In this document: piece by piece, positions 53,459 to 64,000 of the stretch
How positions within the stretch are numbered: the stretch's first letter is position 1
Layout: every line of letters begins with the position of its first letter
The notes under the pieces: model-generated
Databases searched by the model: none
Told to the model about the DNA's origin: nothing
The model's input: the letters and a program-made list of their open reading frames with translations, nothing else
Position numbers and translations under genes: made by a program
Assembly: GCF_003967195.1 (NCBI RefSeq)
Contig: NZ_AP018725.1
Coordinates: forward strand, 620,001 to 684,000
Direction of reading: 5' to 3'
Length of the DNA stretch: 64,000 nt
Source of the DNA: Sulfuriflexus mobilis
Lineage (GTDB): Bacteria; Pseudomonadota; Gammaproteobacteria; AKS1

Positions 53459-53956
53459 ATGTTGACCGCCCGCCGTGCCGATATTACCACGCTCAAGGTC
53501 GATGCCATCGTCAATGCGGCGAATAACAGCCTGCTCGGTGGCGGCGGGGTGGATGGTGCGATTCATCAGGCCGCCGGACCGGAACTGCTGCGCTTTTGCC
53601 ACCAACTGAATGGCTGTGAGACCGGCGAGGCGAAGATCACCCCGGGCTTTTATTTACCGGCGAAGTGGGTGATCCACACTGTCGGTCCGGTATGGCAGGG
53701 TGGTGGAGAGGGTGAAGCCGCCTTGCTGGAAAGTTGTTACCGGCGTTCACTGCAACTGGCGCTGCAGTATGAGGTGAAAACAATTGCCTTGCCCTCCATC
53801 AGCACCGGCGTGTATGGCTATCCAAAACAACAGGCGGCAGAGATAGCAGTCAGGGTGATGCGCGAGTATGCAGGCCACTTCGAGGAAATTATTGCCTGTT
53901 GTTATAGTGAAGAGGACCTGAAACGCTATCAAGCCCTTATAGAAAGCGAAAGCTAG
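53459..53956 (+). CDS. macro-domain protein (O-acetyl-ADP-ribose deacetylase type)
   Basis: A 165-residue macro domain. Ligand loops [26 protein letters not shown] (from residue 15) and [22 protein letters not shown] match the YmdB-type group that hydrolyses O-acetyl-ADP-ribose and removes mono-ADP-ribose. An AAAAGGGAG site precedes the ATG. It is convergent with bioA (3-bp gap). Confidence 0.9.
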   Translation: MLTARRADITTLKVDAIVNAANNSLLGGGGVDGAIHQAAGPELLRFCHQLNGCETGEAKITPGFYLPAKWVIHTVGPVWQGGGEGEAALLESCYRRSLQLALQYEVKTIALPSISTGVYGYPKQQAAEIAVRVMREYAGHFEEIIACCYSEEDLKRYQALIESES

Positions 53957-53959
53957 CGA

Positions 53960-55234
53960 TTACTGTTGAGCAAGCACTTCTGTGACGGTATGCGTGAGCG
54001 TGGCTAGGTCCGCATCATTGATAATAAACGGCGGCATCAGGTAAACAAGTTTGCCGAACGGGCGCACCCAGACCCCGGCATGCACAAAGGCCTCGGTAAT
54101 GGCCTGCATCGCCACCGCCTGCCTCATCTCCACCACGCCGATGGCACCGAGGATACGCACCTCTGCGACCTGTTCCAGTTCGCGGCAAGGGGCAAGACCT
54201 CGTTCAAGGCCTTGCTCGAGGCGTTGAATATTTTTTTGCCAGTCTGTCTCAAGCAATAAGCGGATGCTGGTCAGTGCCGCTGTGCAGGCCAGTGGGTTGG
54301 CCATGAAGGTGGGGCCGTGCATGAATACCCCGGGTTCACCCGCATCAATGGTCTGACTGACCTGTTCGGTGGTGAGCGTGGCGGCGAGCGTCAGGTAGCC
54401 CCCCGTCAGGGCCTTGCCGATGCAGAGGATATCCGGTGTGACATCGGCATGTTCACAGGCAAACAGTTTGCCGGTGCGGCCAAAACCGGTGGCGACCTCG
54501 TCAAGGATGAGCAGCACACCATATTGCTCACAGAGCCTGCGTGCACGTTGCAGGTATTCGGCCGAGTAAAACCACATGCCCCCCGCACCCTGCACGATGG
54601 GTTCCATGATCAGCGCGGCACAATCATCGGCATGCGCCTTCAGGGCCTGTTCCAGTGGCGCGATGTCTGCATCGCTGCAGGGTTCACCGAAACGACAAGT
54701 CGGTTGGTCAACGAAAACCTGCTTTTGCAGGGCGTCCCTGAACAGACTGTGCATACCGGTAACCGGGTCACAGACCGACATGGCGCCGAAGGTGTCACCA
54801 TGATAGGCCGAGCGCAGGGCGATGAATCGTTGTTTAGTGGTTTTGCCCTTCGCCTGCCAGTACTGGATAGCCATCTTCATGGCCACTTCGACAGATACTG
54901 AGCCCGAGTCCGAATAGAACACACTTTGCAGTGCCGGGGGGGTGATGGCGAGTAACTGTTCGGTGAGTCTTATTGCGGGTTCATGGGTCAGGCCGCCGAA
55001 CATGACATGTGACATATTTTGCAGCTGTGCCTGCAGGGCGGCATTCATCTGTGGCTGGTTGTAACCGTGAATGGCACACCACCACGAGGCCATGCCATCA
55101 ATGAGTTCGCGACCATCCGCGAGTCTCAGGCGCACCCCGTGGGCGGATTCAACTTTGTAAACCGGCAGATCAGAGTGCATGGCACTGTAGGGGTGCCAGA
55201 TGTGTTGCTGGTCTGTATTATTTCGCCCGCTCAT
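53960..55234 (-). CDS. bioA: adenosylmethionine-8-amino-7-oxononanoate aminotransferase
   Basis: A 424-residue PLP enzyme of biotin synthesis. [10 protein letters not shown] at the start, [41 protein letters not shown], and [18 protein letters not shown] with the PLP lysine are BioA signatures. No other bio gene is present in the window. Its start overlaps the FAD oxidase stop by four bases, an unusual pairing. Confidence 0.94.
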   Translation of the reverse strand: MSGRNNTDQQHIWHPYSAMHSDLPVYKVESAHGVRLRLADGRELIDGMASWWCAIHGYNQPQMNAALQAQLQNMSHVMFGGLTHEPAIRLTEQLLAITPPALQSVFYSDSGSVSVEVAMKMAIQYWQAKGKTTKQRFIALRSAYHGDTFGAMSVCDPVTGMHSLFRDALQKQVFVDQPTCRFGEPCSDADIAPLEQALKAHADDCAALIMEPIVQGAGGMWFYSAEYLQRARRLCEQYGVLLILDEVATGFGRTGKLFACEHADVTPDILCIGKALTGGYLTLAATLTTEQVSQTIDAGEPGVFMHGPTFMANPLACTAALTSIRLLLETDWQKNIQRLEQGLERGLAPCRELEQVAEVRILGAIGVVEMRQAVAMQAITEAFVHAGVWVRPFGKLVYLMPPFIINDADLATLTHTVTEVLAQQ

Positions 55235-56622
55235 GATGTCGCCGGCAGGGTTTTGTCGGCATTGAGGATACCGTTCGGGTCAAACTGTCGGCGAATGGCC
55301 TGCATCAGTTGCAGTGCTATTGGGTCGAGTTCGCGGGCAATAAAGTCACGTTTCTCGATACCGACACCGTGTTCACCGGAGAGGCTGCCCTCCAGTTTCA
55401 GTACCAGGCTGAAGACATCATCAAGACACGCCTGGGCGGCCTGCATCTCCGCCGGGTCATCAGGGTTGACCAGCAGGTTAACGTGGATGTTGCCATTACC
55501 GGCATGGCCGAAGTTGACGATCTTGATAGCGTGTTGTGCAGCGAGTTTTTCCAAACCGCTAATCAGTTCGGGTATACGGGATACCGGTACGACGACATCT
55601 TCGTTGATCTTCTTCGGGGCGATCTTGCGCAGGGCCGGCGAGAGGGCCTTACGCGTCGCCCACAGTGCAGCGATCTCTTCTTTGCCTTGTGCAACCATGA
55701 AGTCCAGCAGGCCATCGTTACTGGCTGCATTGCGCACACTCTCGACCGCGTCGTCGATGCTGGCGGTCGAACCATCGACCTCGATCATCAACAGGGCCCC
55801 GGCCTGTTGCGGTAAGTCGGCATCGGAGTAATCACGAATCATGTCGAGCGCGGCATGATCGATAAACTCGAGTGCACAGGGGGTAATGGGCTGTGCCATG
55901 ATCGCGGCCACGGCCCGGCTGGCGGTCTGGATATCGACGTAAATTGCGCGCAGTGTGCGTTTGGTTTCTGGTAAGGGCGTCAGTTTCAAGGCGGCCTCGG
56001 TGATGATGGCAAGTGTGCCTTCCGAGCCGATTAACAGGCGGGTCAGGTCATAGCCGACCACACCCTTGGTGGTGAGGGTGCCGGTACGCAGTTCTTCCCC
56101 GGCACCGGTGACGGCACGCAGGCCAAGGGTATTCTCACGCGGGGTACCATACTTTACCGCACGTGGCCCGGCCGAGTTATAGGCCAGGTTGCCACCAATA
56201 CTGCAAAAGGCGGCACTGGTCGGGTCGGGTGGCCAGAAGAAACCGTGTGCCGCAGCGGCGTCTTGTACGGCCTGGTTGGTGACACCCGGCTCAACGATGA
56301 TCAAACGGTTATCCGGGTCAATGCGCAGGATGCGGTTCATGCGTTCCAGTGAAAGCACCAGGCCGGCGTGCAGGGGCACGCTCGCACCGGTGGTGCCGGT
56401 GCCACGACCACGTGCCGTTAACGCTACCTGGTACTGATTACAAAGACGGACAATCTCCAGGACTTGCTCATGTCGGGTGGCAAATGCCACGGCCTGTGGC
56501 AGACTATGGCGGCGGCTGTTGTCATAGCCATAGTTCCAGCATTCGCTCTCGCCAGTGAGTAAATTCTCTGCACCGAGACATTGGCGAAGGGCATGCAGAA
56601 AGTCATTGCTTAAGCTCGGCAA
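55231..56622 (-). CDS. FAD-linked oxidase, GlcD / D-lactate dehydrogenase type
   Basis: A 463-residue FAD enzyme. The PCMH FAD-binding domain (about 37-215; [51 protein letters not shown]) and the C-terminal substrate domain ([16 protein letters not shown] and [12 protein letters not shown]) match GlcD/D-2-hydroxyacid dehydrogenases. The start appears to be TTG at 56622, so the exact N-terminus is uncertain. It is transcribed with bioA. Confidence 0.88.
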   Translation of the reverse strand: MPSLSNDFLHALRQCLGAENLLTGESECWNYGYDNSRRHSLPQAVAFATRHEQVLEIVRLCNQYQVALTARGRGTGTTGASVPLHAGLVLSLERMNRILRIDPDNRLIIVEPGVTNQAVQDAAAAHGFFWPPDPTSAAFCSIGGNLAYNSAGPRAVKYGTPRENTLGLRAVTGAGEELRTGTLTTKGVVGYDLTRLLIGSEGTLAIITEAALKLTPLPETKRTLRAIYVDIQTASRAVAAIMAQPITPCALEFIDHAALDMIRDYSDADLPQQAGALLMIEVDGSTASIDDAVESVRNAASNDGLLDFMVAQGKEEIAALWATRKALSPALRKIAPKKINEDVVVPVSRIPELISGLEKLAAQHAIKIVNFGHAGNGNIHVNLLVNPDDPAEMQAAQACLDDVFSLVLKLEGSLSGEHGVGIEKRDFIARELDPIALQLMQAIRRQFDPNGILNADKTLPATS

Positions 56623-56634
56623 GACCCAGGAAAC

Positions 56635-57219
56635 CTAGTTCAAGTACTCGAAGAGTTTGACCACGCGTTGCACACCTTTGACTCTGCGTGATGCCTCAAC
56701 CACGGTCTCGGCCTCGCTACGCGTAACAATACCCATAAGGAAGACAGTACCGTTCTCACTCACGACCTTGATGCGGGTGGGGTCAAAACCTTCGATATTT
56801 TTAATATTGAACAGGTTGGTCTTGACCTTGGTGGTGATCCAGGTATCGCTGCTGCGTGTCAGCATAGAGCTTGGTGCTGCCAGCACCAGTTCGTTATGCA
56901 CCTTGCGCACTTTGGGAATATCCGAGACCAGCGAAAAGGCCTTGCTGCGCAAGACATCGGTGGGTGCCTCGCCACTGAGCAAAAGGATATTATTGTAAGA
57001 AGTGATATTGATATGGCTCTGGTCAAACAGCTCCTTATCGGCGATTAGTCTTTTCGTAGCCTTGAGTTCGATGATCTCATCATCAACAAAGGTACCAGCA
57101 CTGCGACGGTCATGTGCGATGCTGGCACCAGCAGCGGCACCACCGACAACGACCCCGGCACAGCCCTGCAACAGGGCCACCAGTACTAGAACAGAAACAC
57201 CGGACAGCATTCTTAACAT
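56635..57219 (-). CDS. dolP: BON-domain lipoprotein DolP (YraP)
   Basis: A 194-residue lipoprotein: lipobox ALLQGCAG with Cys20, then two BON domains (about 50-115 and 125-190; DQSHINITSYNNILLLSGEAPTD and GFDPTRIKVVSENGTVFLMGIVTRSEAE). DolP sits in the outer membrane near division sites and helps envelope integrity. It directly follows the SIS gene, as in E. coli. Confidence 0.92.
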   Translation of the reverse strand: MLRMLSGVSVLVLVALLQGCAGVVVGGAAAGASIAHDRRSAGTFVDDEIIELKATKRLIADKELFDQSHINITSYNNILLLSGEAPTDVLRSKAFSLVSDIPKVRKVHNELVLAAPSSMLTRSSDTWITTKVKTNLFNIKNIEGFDPTRIKVVSENGTVFLMGIVTRSEAETVVEASRRVKGVQRVVKLFEYLN

Positions 57220-57223
57220 GGTA

Positions 57224-58233
<1,010 letters not shown>

Positions 58234-58259
58234 CTGACTGTCCTTGTCATTGCCGCTGT

Positions 58260-60215
58260 TCAGCTCGGCGGCGTTAATGGCACCGGTCTGGTCGGTTCGG
58301 GAAGTGTTGCCGGTGTTAATTGTGCGGGCGCGGCCGGCGCGGGTGCCTGCTCAAGCAGGCGGGGTTTCCCATAACGGAATGTCGCCCAGCTCAATTGCCG
58401 GCGCAGGCGTTGTTGCTCGTCCATACGCAGACTGCCGGTCTGGCCGCTATAGCGTTCAAAGGGATATTGTTGCAAACGCCGCAGGTGTGGCAGCAGCCGG
58501 TAGGCATCCAGACCAAAGGCATACAGGCGGGCATACTTTTCGCTCTCGGCAGGCCAGAGCGCATTAATGGTTGTATGCAGGGGTTCGGTGCGGGCGCCGC
58601 TCAGTGTCCACGGCATGTCACCAAAGGTAATCCCGTTCATGTCGCGGTCTTTTTCGGTATCGATATATCCACTATAAACATGCGAGGTAGAATAAACAGG
58701 CAGATCACCGGCATGGTAAAACTTGAGCTGTGGTCGAATCTGTCGTGCCTGTTCGGAAAATCCAGCGAGGAAGACAAAATCGACATCCTGACGACGACGG
58801 GTTTCAAACTCGATCTTTTGCTTGAGCACCCGTTTCAGGTTTTGGTAACGATCACGGCTGTTATCGACGTTGAACAGGTCACGAATCGATTTTGCATAGT
58901 CGACCTTGGCCAGGGGATAGGCCTGCACCTCCACCAGCTTGCCACCGAGTTGTTGCCAGTGTGTGTTAAAGGCGGTGAGTAGGCGTTCACCCCAGTCCGT
59001 GTTCGGGTAGAGCATCACCCCCTGACTATGACCATCGAGCCAGATCCGCTCGGCGACCTGGCGTGCCTCGTCTTCCGGTAGCAGGGCAAACTGGTAGAGG
59101 CCCTCTTTGTATTGTTCACTTTGTGTATTGTTCAGGGTCAGGGTCGGCACCGTCAGGCTGGGCTGTGCAGCAAGTTTGCTCACGGCGGCCTTGCTCAGTG
59201 GGCCAACAATAAATTCGGCACCTTCCGCCACGGCCTGCTGATAGACTGCCTCGATATTGTCTTCATTGGTGTTATAGATACGCAAGCGGATGTTGTCCGC
59301 GCCGGGTTTGTCGGCGTAATAGGCGGCAAGAAAACCGTCACGCACGGCGCGGGCGACGTCGGCATACTGACCGCTCAAGGGCAGTAACAGGGCCAGTTGT
59401 TTCGGTTGCGGGGTGGTGGCGGCACTGATATTGCGCAGGGTATTGATAAAACGTTGTGCCGCCGGGTGTTGTGGGTGGCGGCTGCGCCATTCCTCGAGTT
59501 GGCTGGCATCTCCCTGCCCGCGTTTGTTGATCACGGCCAGTTCCAGCCAGGCACGCAGGGTCCCCGGGGCGCTGGCGGCGTAGAGGCTGCGCAGGCTGGC
59601 CTCGGTCAATCTATTCAATTCGGACCAGAGGGCGGCCCGGTTGGCATCCTGTTGCATAGGGTCATCGAGCAGGCTGTCGAGCAGGTCGTAATGGTGTGCG
59701 GATTCAAAATGATTCCCGATACGGGCATAGGCCTCAGCCAACATACCCAGAAACTGGCGTTGCTGCGCCCTATCCAGTGGTTGCTGACGCAGTGGCTCGA
59801 GTTGTTCCAGCACGGCCGCCGGGCGATGCATGGCCAATTGCAGACGGGCACCGAGCAGCCGGGCGGGCAGGCTGTCGCGTTGCTGGACCTGCACGAGGAC
59901 ATTGGCGGCGGCCTCGGTTTGTCCGTCATCAAGTAAGGACTCACTAGCACGTAACAACAGACCATCCCGTTGTTCTGCCGGGGCCGTCGCGGCCAGTGCC
60001 AGCCAGGCCTGGGCGGCGTCGGCGTGCCGCCCCTGCCGGCTGAGGGCCTCGGCCGATTGGGGGGCGGGCTCTTGCCCGGGGAATGAGATATCCGGGACGC
60101 CGTCCGGCAGGGTGCAGGCGCTGAGCCCGACGCACAGCAGGGCAGCAAGGACGGTGGCGGGCAAATGCCGCCGGGCAGCAGCGAGGAAACCGGGATGTGA
60201 TACAGTTGCGATCAT
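58260..60215 (-). CDS. lpoA: penicillin-binding protein activator LpoA
   Basis: A 651-residue outer-membrane lipoprotein that activates PBP1A. The signal peptide ends at LSACTLPDG (Cys34), followed by a TPR-like N-terminal domain (about 50-270) and a periplasmic-binding-protein-like C-terminal domain (about 290-610; KQLALLLPLSGQYADVARAVRDGFLAAYY). It is divergent from rsmI with a 36-bp gap. Confidence 0.92.
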   Translation of the reverse strand: MIATVSHPGFLAAARRHLPATVLAALLCVGLSACTLPDGVPDISFPGQEPAPQSAEALSRQGRHADAAQAWLALAATAPAEQRDGLLLRASESLLDDGQTEAAANVLVQVQQRDSLPARLLGARLQLAMHRPAAVLEQLEPLRQQPLDRAQQRQFLGMLAEAYARIGNHFESAHHYDLLDSLLDDPMQQDANRAALWSELNRLTEASLRSLYAASAPGTLRAWLELAVINKRGQGDASQLEEWRSRHPQHPAAQRFINTLRNISAATTPQPKQLALLLPLSGQYADVARAVRDGFLAAYYADKPGADNIRLRIYNTNEDNIEAVYQQAVAEGAEFIVGPLSKAAVSKLAAQPSLTVPTLTLNNTQSEQYKEGLYQFALLPEDEARQVAERIWLDGHSQGVMLYPNTDWGERLLTAFNTHWQQLGGKLVEVQAYPLAKVDYAKSIRDLFNVDNSRDRYQNLKRVLKQKIEFETRRRQDVDFVFLAGFSEQARQIRPQLKFYHAGDLPVYSTSHVYSGYIDTEKDRDMNGITFGDMPWTLSGARTEPLHTTINALWPAESEKYARLYAFGLDAYRLLPHLRRLQQYPFERYSGQTGSLRMDEQQRLRRQLSWATFRYGKPRLLEQAPAPAAPAQLTPATLPEPTRPVPLTPPS

Positions 60216-60251
60216 GGCTGCACAGTATCTTGGCCCGCTCGAGGCCTGTCA

Positions 60252-61118
60252 ATGAATCCCGGCACACTCTTTGTTGTTGCCACTCCGATTGGGCACCTTG
60301 GCGACCTGAGTCCGCGCGCCGCCGAGACCTTGTCACAGGTGGCCGTGATCGCGGCCGAGGATACCCGTGTCAGCCGTCGCCTGTTACAACATATTGGTTG
60401 TGATACACCGATGTTGTCCCTGCATGATCACAATGAAAGCCAGCGTGTGGCCGGTCTGCTGGAACGCCTGCAGGCGGGGGATGACGTGGCCCTGATCTCG
60501 GATGCCGGTACGCCGCTCATCAGTGACCCGGGTTACACACTGGTGCGCGCCGTGCGCGCGGCCGGGGTCAAGGTGGTGCCGATCCCCGGGCCATCGGCCC
60601 TGATCACGGCCTTGTCGGTGGCCGGCCTGCCCACCGACCGCTTCGTTTTCGAGGGTTTTCTTTCCGCCAAGCCCGCCGCCCGCCGTGCGCGCCTGAAAGC
60701 GCTGGCGCAGGAAAGCCGTACCCTGATCTTTTATGAATCCCCGCACCGCATCCTCGCCACGCTGGCCGACCTGCGCGATGTGCTGGGTGCCGGTCGCGAG
60801 GCCGTGGTCGCGCGTGAACTCACCAAGACCTTTGAGACCCTGCACGGCGATCGGCTAGATGCTTTGTACGAATGGGCGCAGGCCGATAGCAATCAGCAAC
60901 GTGGTGAGTTTGTGCTCGTGGTGGCCGGCGCCGAGGTCGTGACAGAGGCCCCGGCGGTCGATGAGGCGCATTTGCTCAGTGTCTTGCTGGAGGAGTTGCC
61001 GGTCAAGCAGGCGGCCAGCCTGGCCGCGCGGATCACCGGCGGCAAGCGCAACGCCCTCTATAATAAGGCACTGGCCCTGCAAAAGTCGAAATCCCCTGAT
61101 CCCCCTCGGGTGAGCTAA
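60252..61118 (+). CDS. rsmI: 16S rRNA (cytidine1402-2'-O)-methyltransferase RsmI
   Basis: A 288-residue SAM methyltransferase of the tetrapyrrole-methylase fold. LFVVATPIGHLGDLSPRAAETL, ISDAGTPLISDPGYTLVRA and ALSVAGLPTDRFVFEGFLSAK are the RsmI motifs. It methylates the 2'-OH of C1402 in the decoding centre. rnpB follows after 77 bp. Confidence 0.95.
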   Translation: MNPGTLFVVATPIGHLGDLSPRAAETLSQVAVIAAEDTRVSRRLLQHIGCDTPMLSLHDHNESQRVAGLLERLQAGDDVALISDAGTPLISDPGYTLVRAVRAAGVKVVPIPGPSALITALSVAGLPTDRFVFEGFLSAKPAARRARLKALAQESRTLIFYESPHRILATLADLRDVLGAGREAVVARELTKTFETLHGDRLDALYEWAQADSNQQRGEFVLVVAGAEVVTEAPAVDEAHLLSVLLEELPVKQAASLAARITGGKRNALYNKALALQKSKSPDPPRVS

Positions 61119-61195
61119 GCCTGGCGATCGTCGCATCGCCGAATATATTTGCTTTACCGTGAGACCCGTCCGATGTCTGTTTCGGTTATAATAGG

Positions 61196-61548
61196 TGCGG
61201 GAGTCGGCCAGGCGATCGCTGTTCCGCAAGGGATGGAGGAAAGTCCGGGCTCCATAGGGCAGAGTGCCAGGTAACCCCTGGGGGGCGCGAGCCTACGGAA
61301 AGTGCCGCAGAAAATATACCGCCTAAGCGACCTCGGTCGCCGGTAAGGGTGAAATGGTGCGGTAAGAGCGCACCGCGCCGCTGGTAACAGTGGTGGCAGG
61401 GTAAACCCCACTCGGAGCAAGACCAAATAGGGGAACATCGATGCGGCCCGCATTGTTCCCGGGTAGGTTGCTTGAGGCACGCGGTGACGCGTGACCCAGA
61501 TGAATGATCGTCCTCGACAGAACCCGGCTTATCGGCCGACTCCCACCT
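61196..61548 (+). ncRNA. rnpB: RNase P RNA (class A)
   Basis: The 5' end (GGGAGTCGGCC) pairs with the 3' end (GGCCGACTCCC), forming helix P1. Conserved blocks GAGGAAAGTCCGGGCTCC and AGGGTGAAATGGTGCGGTA, CAAATAGGGG and ACAGAACCCGGCTTATCGG are all present in order, about 350 nt, the normal bacterial length. TATAAT at 61187-61192 fits a -10 box just before the start. It lies between rsmI and mraZ; a T-rich stretch follows. Confidence 0.96.
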
Positions 61549-61718
61549 TTCATGTTTTTCTTAATAATCCTCTCTAAGTAATCGATGTAACTTATTGTTT
61601 CTATTGAATTGCAAAATTTTTATTGTTGCCTTTTTGCGACGTATTTCACACTCCCCTGAAGCTCGCTAAGTCCTTGTGTGCAAAGCAAGAAATCTACTTG
61701 AGAGTGGGGTGGGTCGGC

Positions 61719-61747
61719 TTGACAGTGCTAGGGTTGAGGCCTATAGT
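61719..61747 (+). promoter_or_regulatory. sigma-70 promoter of the mra/fts division cluster
   Basis: TTGACA (61719-61724) and TATAGT (61742-61747) with a 17-bp spacer, 56 bp before mraZ. This is a near-consensus promoter. Confidence 0.82.
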
Positions 61748-61756
61748 GTAAAGAAG

Positions 61757-61781
61757 TGGTATAAAGTGGAAATAAATGGAT
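61757..61781 (+). promoter_or_regulatory. MraZ-binding boxes
   Basis: TGG triplets at 61757, 61767 and 61777 repeat at exactly 10-bp intervals (TGGTA, TGGAA, TGGAT with 5-bp spacers) just after the likely transcription start. This is the arrangement of MraZ operators (TGGGN repeats), with the third G replaced in each. Confidence 0.7.
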
Positions 61782-61803
61782 CACAGAGGCGGAGTGGATC
61801 GCG

Positions 61804-62256
61804 GTGTTTCGAGGCGTAAATAACATCACGCTGGATGCAAAGGGTCGCATGGCTATGCCAACGCGATACCGTGAGCGCCTGCAAGAACGTTGTGAGGGCC
61901 AACTGGTCATCACCGTCGATCGCGATCACTGTCTGTTGCTGTATCCATTGCCTGAATGGGAAGAGATAGAACGCAAGCTGGTGCGCCTGCCGAGCCTCAA
62001 CAAACAGGCCCGTCGTCTGCAACGTTTGCTGATCGGGCATGCCACCGAGTGTCAGCTGGATGGCAATGGTCGTGTGTTATTGCCACCGCCACTACGTGAA
62101 TTCGCCAGCCTTAATCGGCAGGCCGTCCTGATTGGGCAAGGCAACAAGTTCGAGCTTTGGGATGAGCAGGTCTGGACTGAACGCCGCGATGTCTGGTTGG
62201 TGGAGGAAGATGACGAGCTTGAAATGCCGGATGAACTGGGATCGCTGTCACTCTAG
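61804..62256 (+). CDS. mraZ: MraZ transcriptional repressor of the division cluster
   Basis: A 150-residue protein with two AbrB-like swapped-hairpin domains (about 5-50, [25 protein letters not shown], and 77-120, [24 protein letters not shown]). It represses its own operon. The start is GTG at 61804, matching the family N-terminus MFRG, after an AGAGGCGGAG stretch. Confidence 0.95.
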   Translation: MFRGVNNITLDAKGRMAMPTRYRERLQERCEGQLVITVDRDHCLLLYPLPEWEEIERKLVRLPSLNKQARRLQRLLIGHATECQLDGNGRVLLPPPLREFASLNRQAVLIGQGNKFELWDEQVWTERRDVWLVEEDDELEMPDELGSLSL

Positions 62257-62307
62257 GCGACGTCGGTGGATGCCGGCCAGGATTGTAAGGGTATAGATGC
62301 GGCGTGT

Positions 62308-63252
62308 ATGAGCGGACCAGCAGAAAAAGATTATCACCATAAGCCGGTCATGCTCGAGGCGGTGCTTGACGCCCTGAATATAAAAACCGATGGCGTCTAT
62401 GTCGATGGCACCTTTGGTCGCGGTGGTCATGCACGGGCGGTGTTGCAGCGACTCGGGCCAAACGGTCGGCTGCTGGCCCTGGACAGGGACCCGCAGGCGG
62501 TTGAGGCGGCACAGGCATTGGCAGGGCAGGACGAACGATTCAGCATACAGCGAGGCTCGTTCACGATGTTAAGAACGCTGGTCGAAGACAATGACTTATT
62601 GGGCAAGGTCGATGGTTTGTTACTCGACCTGGGTGTCTCGTCTCCGCAGTTGGATGACCCCGAACGTGGCTTCAGTTTCCAGCATGATGGTCCGCTGGAT
62701 ATGCGCATGGATAACGAGAGCGGCCAGTCAGTTGCCGAATGGCTGGCTGAGGCCAGTGAACGTGATATCAGTCAGGTGTTGTTTGATTACGGCGAAGAGC
62801 GTCATGGTAAACGTATTGCCCGCGCACTATGCAAGGCACGAAATGAAAATCCGATCACCACAACGGCACAACTGGTCGAGATTATCTCTGCAGCAAATCC
62901 TTCACATGAGAAGCACAAACATCCGGCTACGCGCAGTTTTCAGGCCTTCCGTATTTTTATTAATCGCGAGCTGGATGAATTGCATGAAGTGCTTACACAG
63001 ACACTTGATGTGCTGGCTGTGGGCGGGCGCCTGGCAGTGATCAGTTTTCATTCACTCGAAGACAGGATTGTGAAGCGTTTTATTCGTCAGCAGGTACGTG
63101 GCGATGATATGCCGCGTGACCTGCCGGTAACGGCCGATATGCTGAATCCGCGCATGCGCGCCGTTGGCAAGGCAATCTATGCCGATGCGGCCGAGCTTGC
63201 CGTGAATCCGCGTGCACGCAGTGCCGTGTTACGCGTGGCGGAGAAGCTCTGA
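62308..63252 (+). CDS. rsmH: 16S rRNA (cytosine1402-N4)-methyltransferase RsmH
   Basis: A 314-residue methyltransferase (MraW). DGTFGRGGHARAVLQRL is the SAM motif, followed by LLDLGVSSPQLDDPERGFSF and ISFHSLEDRIVKRFI. It acts at the same base as RsmI. The ATG at 62308 gives the usual short N-terminus; a GTG at 62266 is an alternative. It overlaps ftsL by one base. Confidence 0.94.
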   Translation: MSGPAEKDYHHKPVMLEAVLDALNIKTDGVYVDGTFGRGGHARAVLQRLGPNGRLLALDRDPQAVEAAQALAGQDERFSIQRGSFTMLRTLVEDNDLLGKVDGLLLDLGVSSPQLDDPERGFSFQHDGPLDMRMDNESGQSVAEWLAEASERDISQVLFDYGEERHGKRIARALCKARNENPITTTAQLVEIISAANPSHEKHKHPATRSFQAFRIFINRELDELHEVLTQTLDVLAVGGRLAVISFHSLEDRIVKRFIRQQVRGDDMPRDLPVTADMLNPRMRAVGKAIYADAAELAVNPRARSAVLRVAEKL

Positions 63253-63518
63253 TGCAAATACCGGTTGGTATTACCTTACTGGGTGTGGCGGTCATGGTTT
63301 CGGCACTGGGTGTGGTCTATAGCCGCCATGAAAGCCGCAAGTTATTTGTCGAGTTGCAGTCCTTGCAGGAGCAACGCGACGAGATGAACGTCGACTGGGG
63401 GCGTTTGCAACTGGAGCAAAGTACCTGGACCACACATGGGCGTGTAGCGGCGACCGCACGTGAACGCCTGGATATGGTCGTACCCGAAACCAAGAGTATC
63501 AGGATACTCAAATACTGA
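63252..63518 (+). CDS. ftsL: cell division protein FtsL
   Basis: An 88-residue bitopic protein: a membrane helix (about 6-24) and a periplasmic coiled coil (HESRKLFVELQSLQEQRDEMNVDWGRLQLEQ). With FtsB and FtsQ it activates FtsWI. It overlaps both neighbours by one base. Confidence 0.93.
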   Translation: MQIPVGITLLGVAVMVSALGVVYSRHESRKLFVELQSLQEQRDEMNVDWGRLQLEQSTWTTHGRVAATARERLDMVVPETKSIRILKY

Positions 63519-64000
63519 TGACGACATCGGACACACAGCCACTGCGCTATCGTTTTCGCAGCCGCTTCACGCTGGGCCTGTTGCTGCTGGCCGCTGCGTT
63601 GCTGGGCTGGCGCATTGTCGATCTGCACGTGCTGCGCCATGACTTTTTACAGGGCCAGGGTGATGCACGCTCGCTGCGTGTGGTCGGCATGGCCGCCCAT
63701 CGTGGCATGATCACCGATCGGCATGGTGAACCACTGGCGATCAGCACACCGGTAGATTCCATCTGGGCCAACCCCCAGGAATTACTCCTCGAGCGTGAGC
63801 GCCTGCCTCAGCTGGCACGCGCCTTAAAGATGGATACTGACAAGCTGCAACAAATACTCGCTTCACGCCGTGGCCGCGAATTTGTTTACCTGCAACGCCA
63901 TAGTCACCCTGACCTGGCGCAGGATGTGGTGGCTCTCGGTATCGCCGGCGTATCCCTGCAGCGTGAATACCGCCGTTATTACCCGGCAGGTGAGGTCGCC
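63518..64000 (+). CDS. ftsI: peptidoglycan transpeptidase FtsI (PBP3), N-terminal part
   Basis: The first 161 residues of a class B penicillin-binding protein, cut by the window end. A short cytoplasmic tail and one membrane helix (about 18-37), then RGMITDRHGEPLAISTPVDSIWANPQ and the pedestal segment YLQRHSHPDLAQDVVALGIAGV. This is the septal transpeptidase start as in the mra cluster. The ATG overlaps the ftsL stop. Confidence 0.92.
   Translation, partial: MTTSDTQPLRYRFRSRFTLGLLLLAAALLGWRIVDLHVLRHDFLQGQGDARSLRVVGMAAHRGMITDRHGEPLAISTPVDSIWANPQELLLERERLPQLARALKMDTDKLQQILASRRGREFVYLQRHSHPDLAQDVVALGIAGVSLQREYRRYYPAGEVA

Overview
The window looks like a stretch of gammaproteobacterial chromosome. 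Evidence: the lptB-lptA-lptC-kdsC-kdsD block sits beside rpoN-hpf-ptsN-rapZ; mlaFEDB-ibaG-murA-hisGDC, degS/algW, the cytochrome bc1 genes, sspAB, lpoA-rsmI, rnpB and the mra/fts division cluster follow in an order that, from memory, resembles Pseudomonas and its relatives. Respiratory (petABC), lipopolysaccharide-transport and Mla genes mark a Gram-negative aerobe or facultative respirer. I cannot name the species. Codon use in the core is GC-rich; one block (about 39.1-45.8 kb) is visibly AT-rich.

Layout. 0-5.4 kb: small conserved proteins, a PhoX-like exported protein, a methyltransferase, and a compact MerR / TusA-like / small alpha-beta protein operon with a clear MerR-type promoter. 5.6-9.6 kb: a DUF4405 membrane protein and an nhaR-nhaA-Kef-type antiporter operon. 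9.8-16.7 kb: scattered housekeeping genes (yccA, carbonic anhydrase, MAPEG/TetR pair, ygiQ, glutathione transferase). 16.5-29.2 kb (minus strand): mgtE, a regulatory PTS (EI, HPr, EIIA-Man, EIIA-Ntr) with HPr kinase and RapZ, hpf, rpoN and the Lpt/Kdo genes. 29.5-38.9 kb: mlaA, mlaFED-mlaB (mlaC is absent from the operon), ibaG, murA, hisG-hisD-hisC.

39.1-45.8 kb is the accessory region. It is a run of co-directional AT-rich genes, each followed by an attC-type recombination site whose first bases complement the first bases of its own cassette. This is an integron gene-cassette array, with no integrase gene visible in the window (a CALIN-type array). Cassettes encode HEPN-like helical proteins, a VOC protein, a GNAT acetyltransferase, a methyltransferase, membrane proteins and an M23 peptidase. 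One small cassette is present twice as a 266-bp repeat with a single mismatch. The attC sites become degenerate towards the distal end.

46-64 kb returns to core genes: a retropepsin-like protease, DegS/AlgW, Nif3-like protein, the bc1 complex, sspAB, a macro-domain protein, bioA, an FAD oxidase, the dolP-diaA-yraN-lpoA group, rsmI, RNase P RNA, and the start of the division cluster (mraZ-rsmH-ftsL-ftsI) with a recognisable promoter and MraZ boxes. ftsI runs off the window end.
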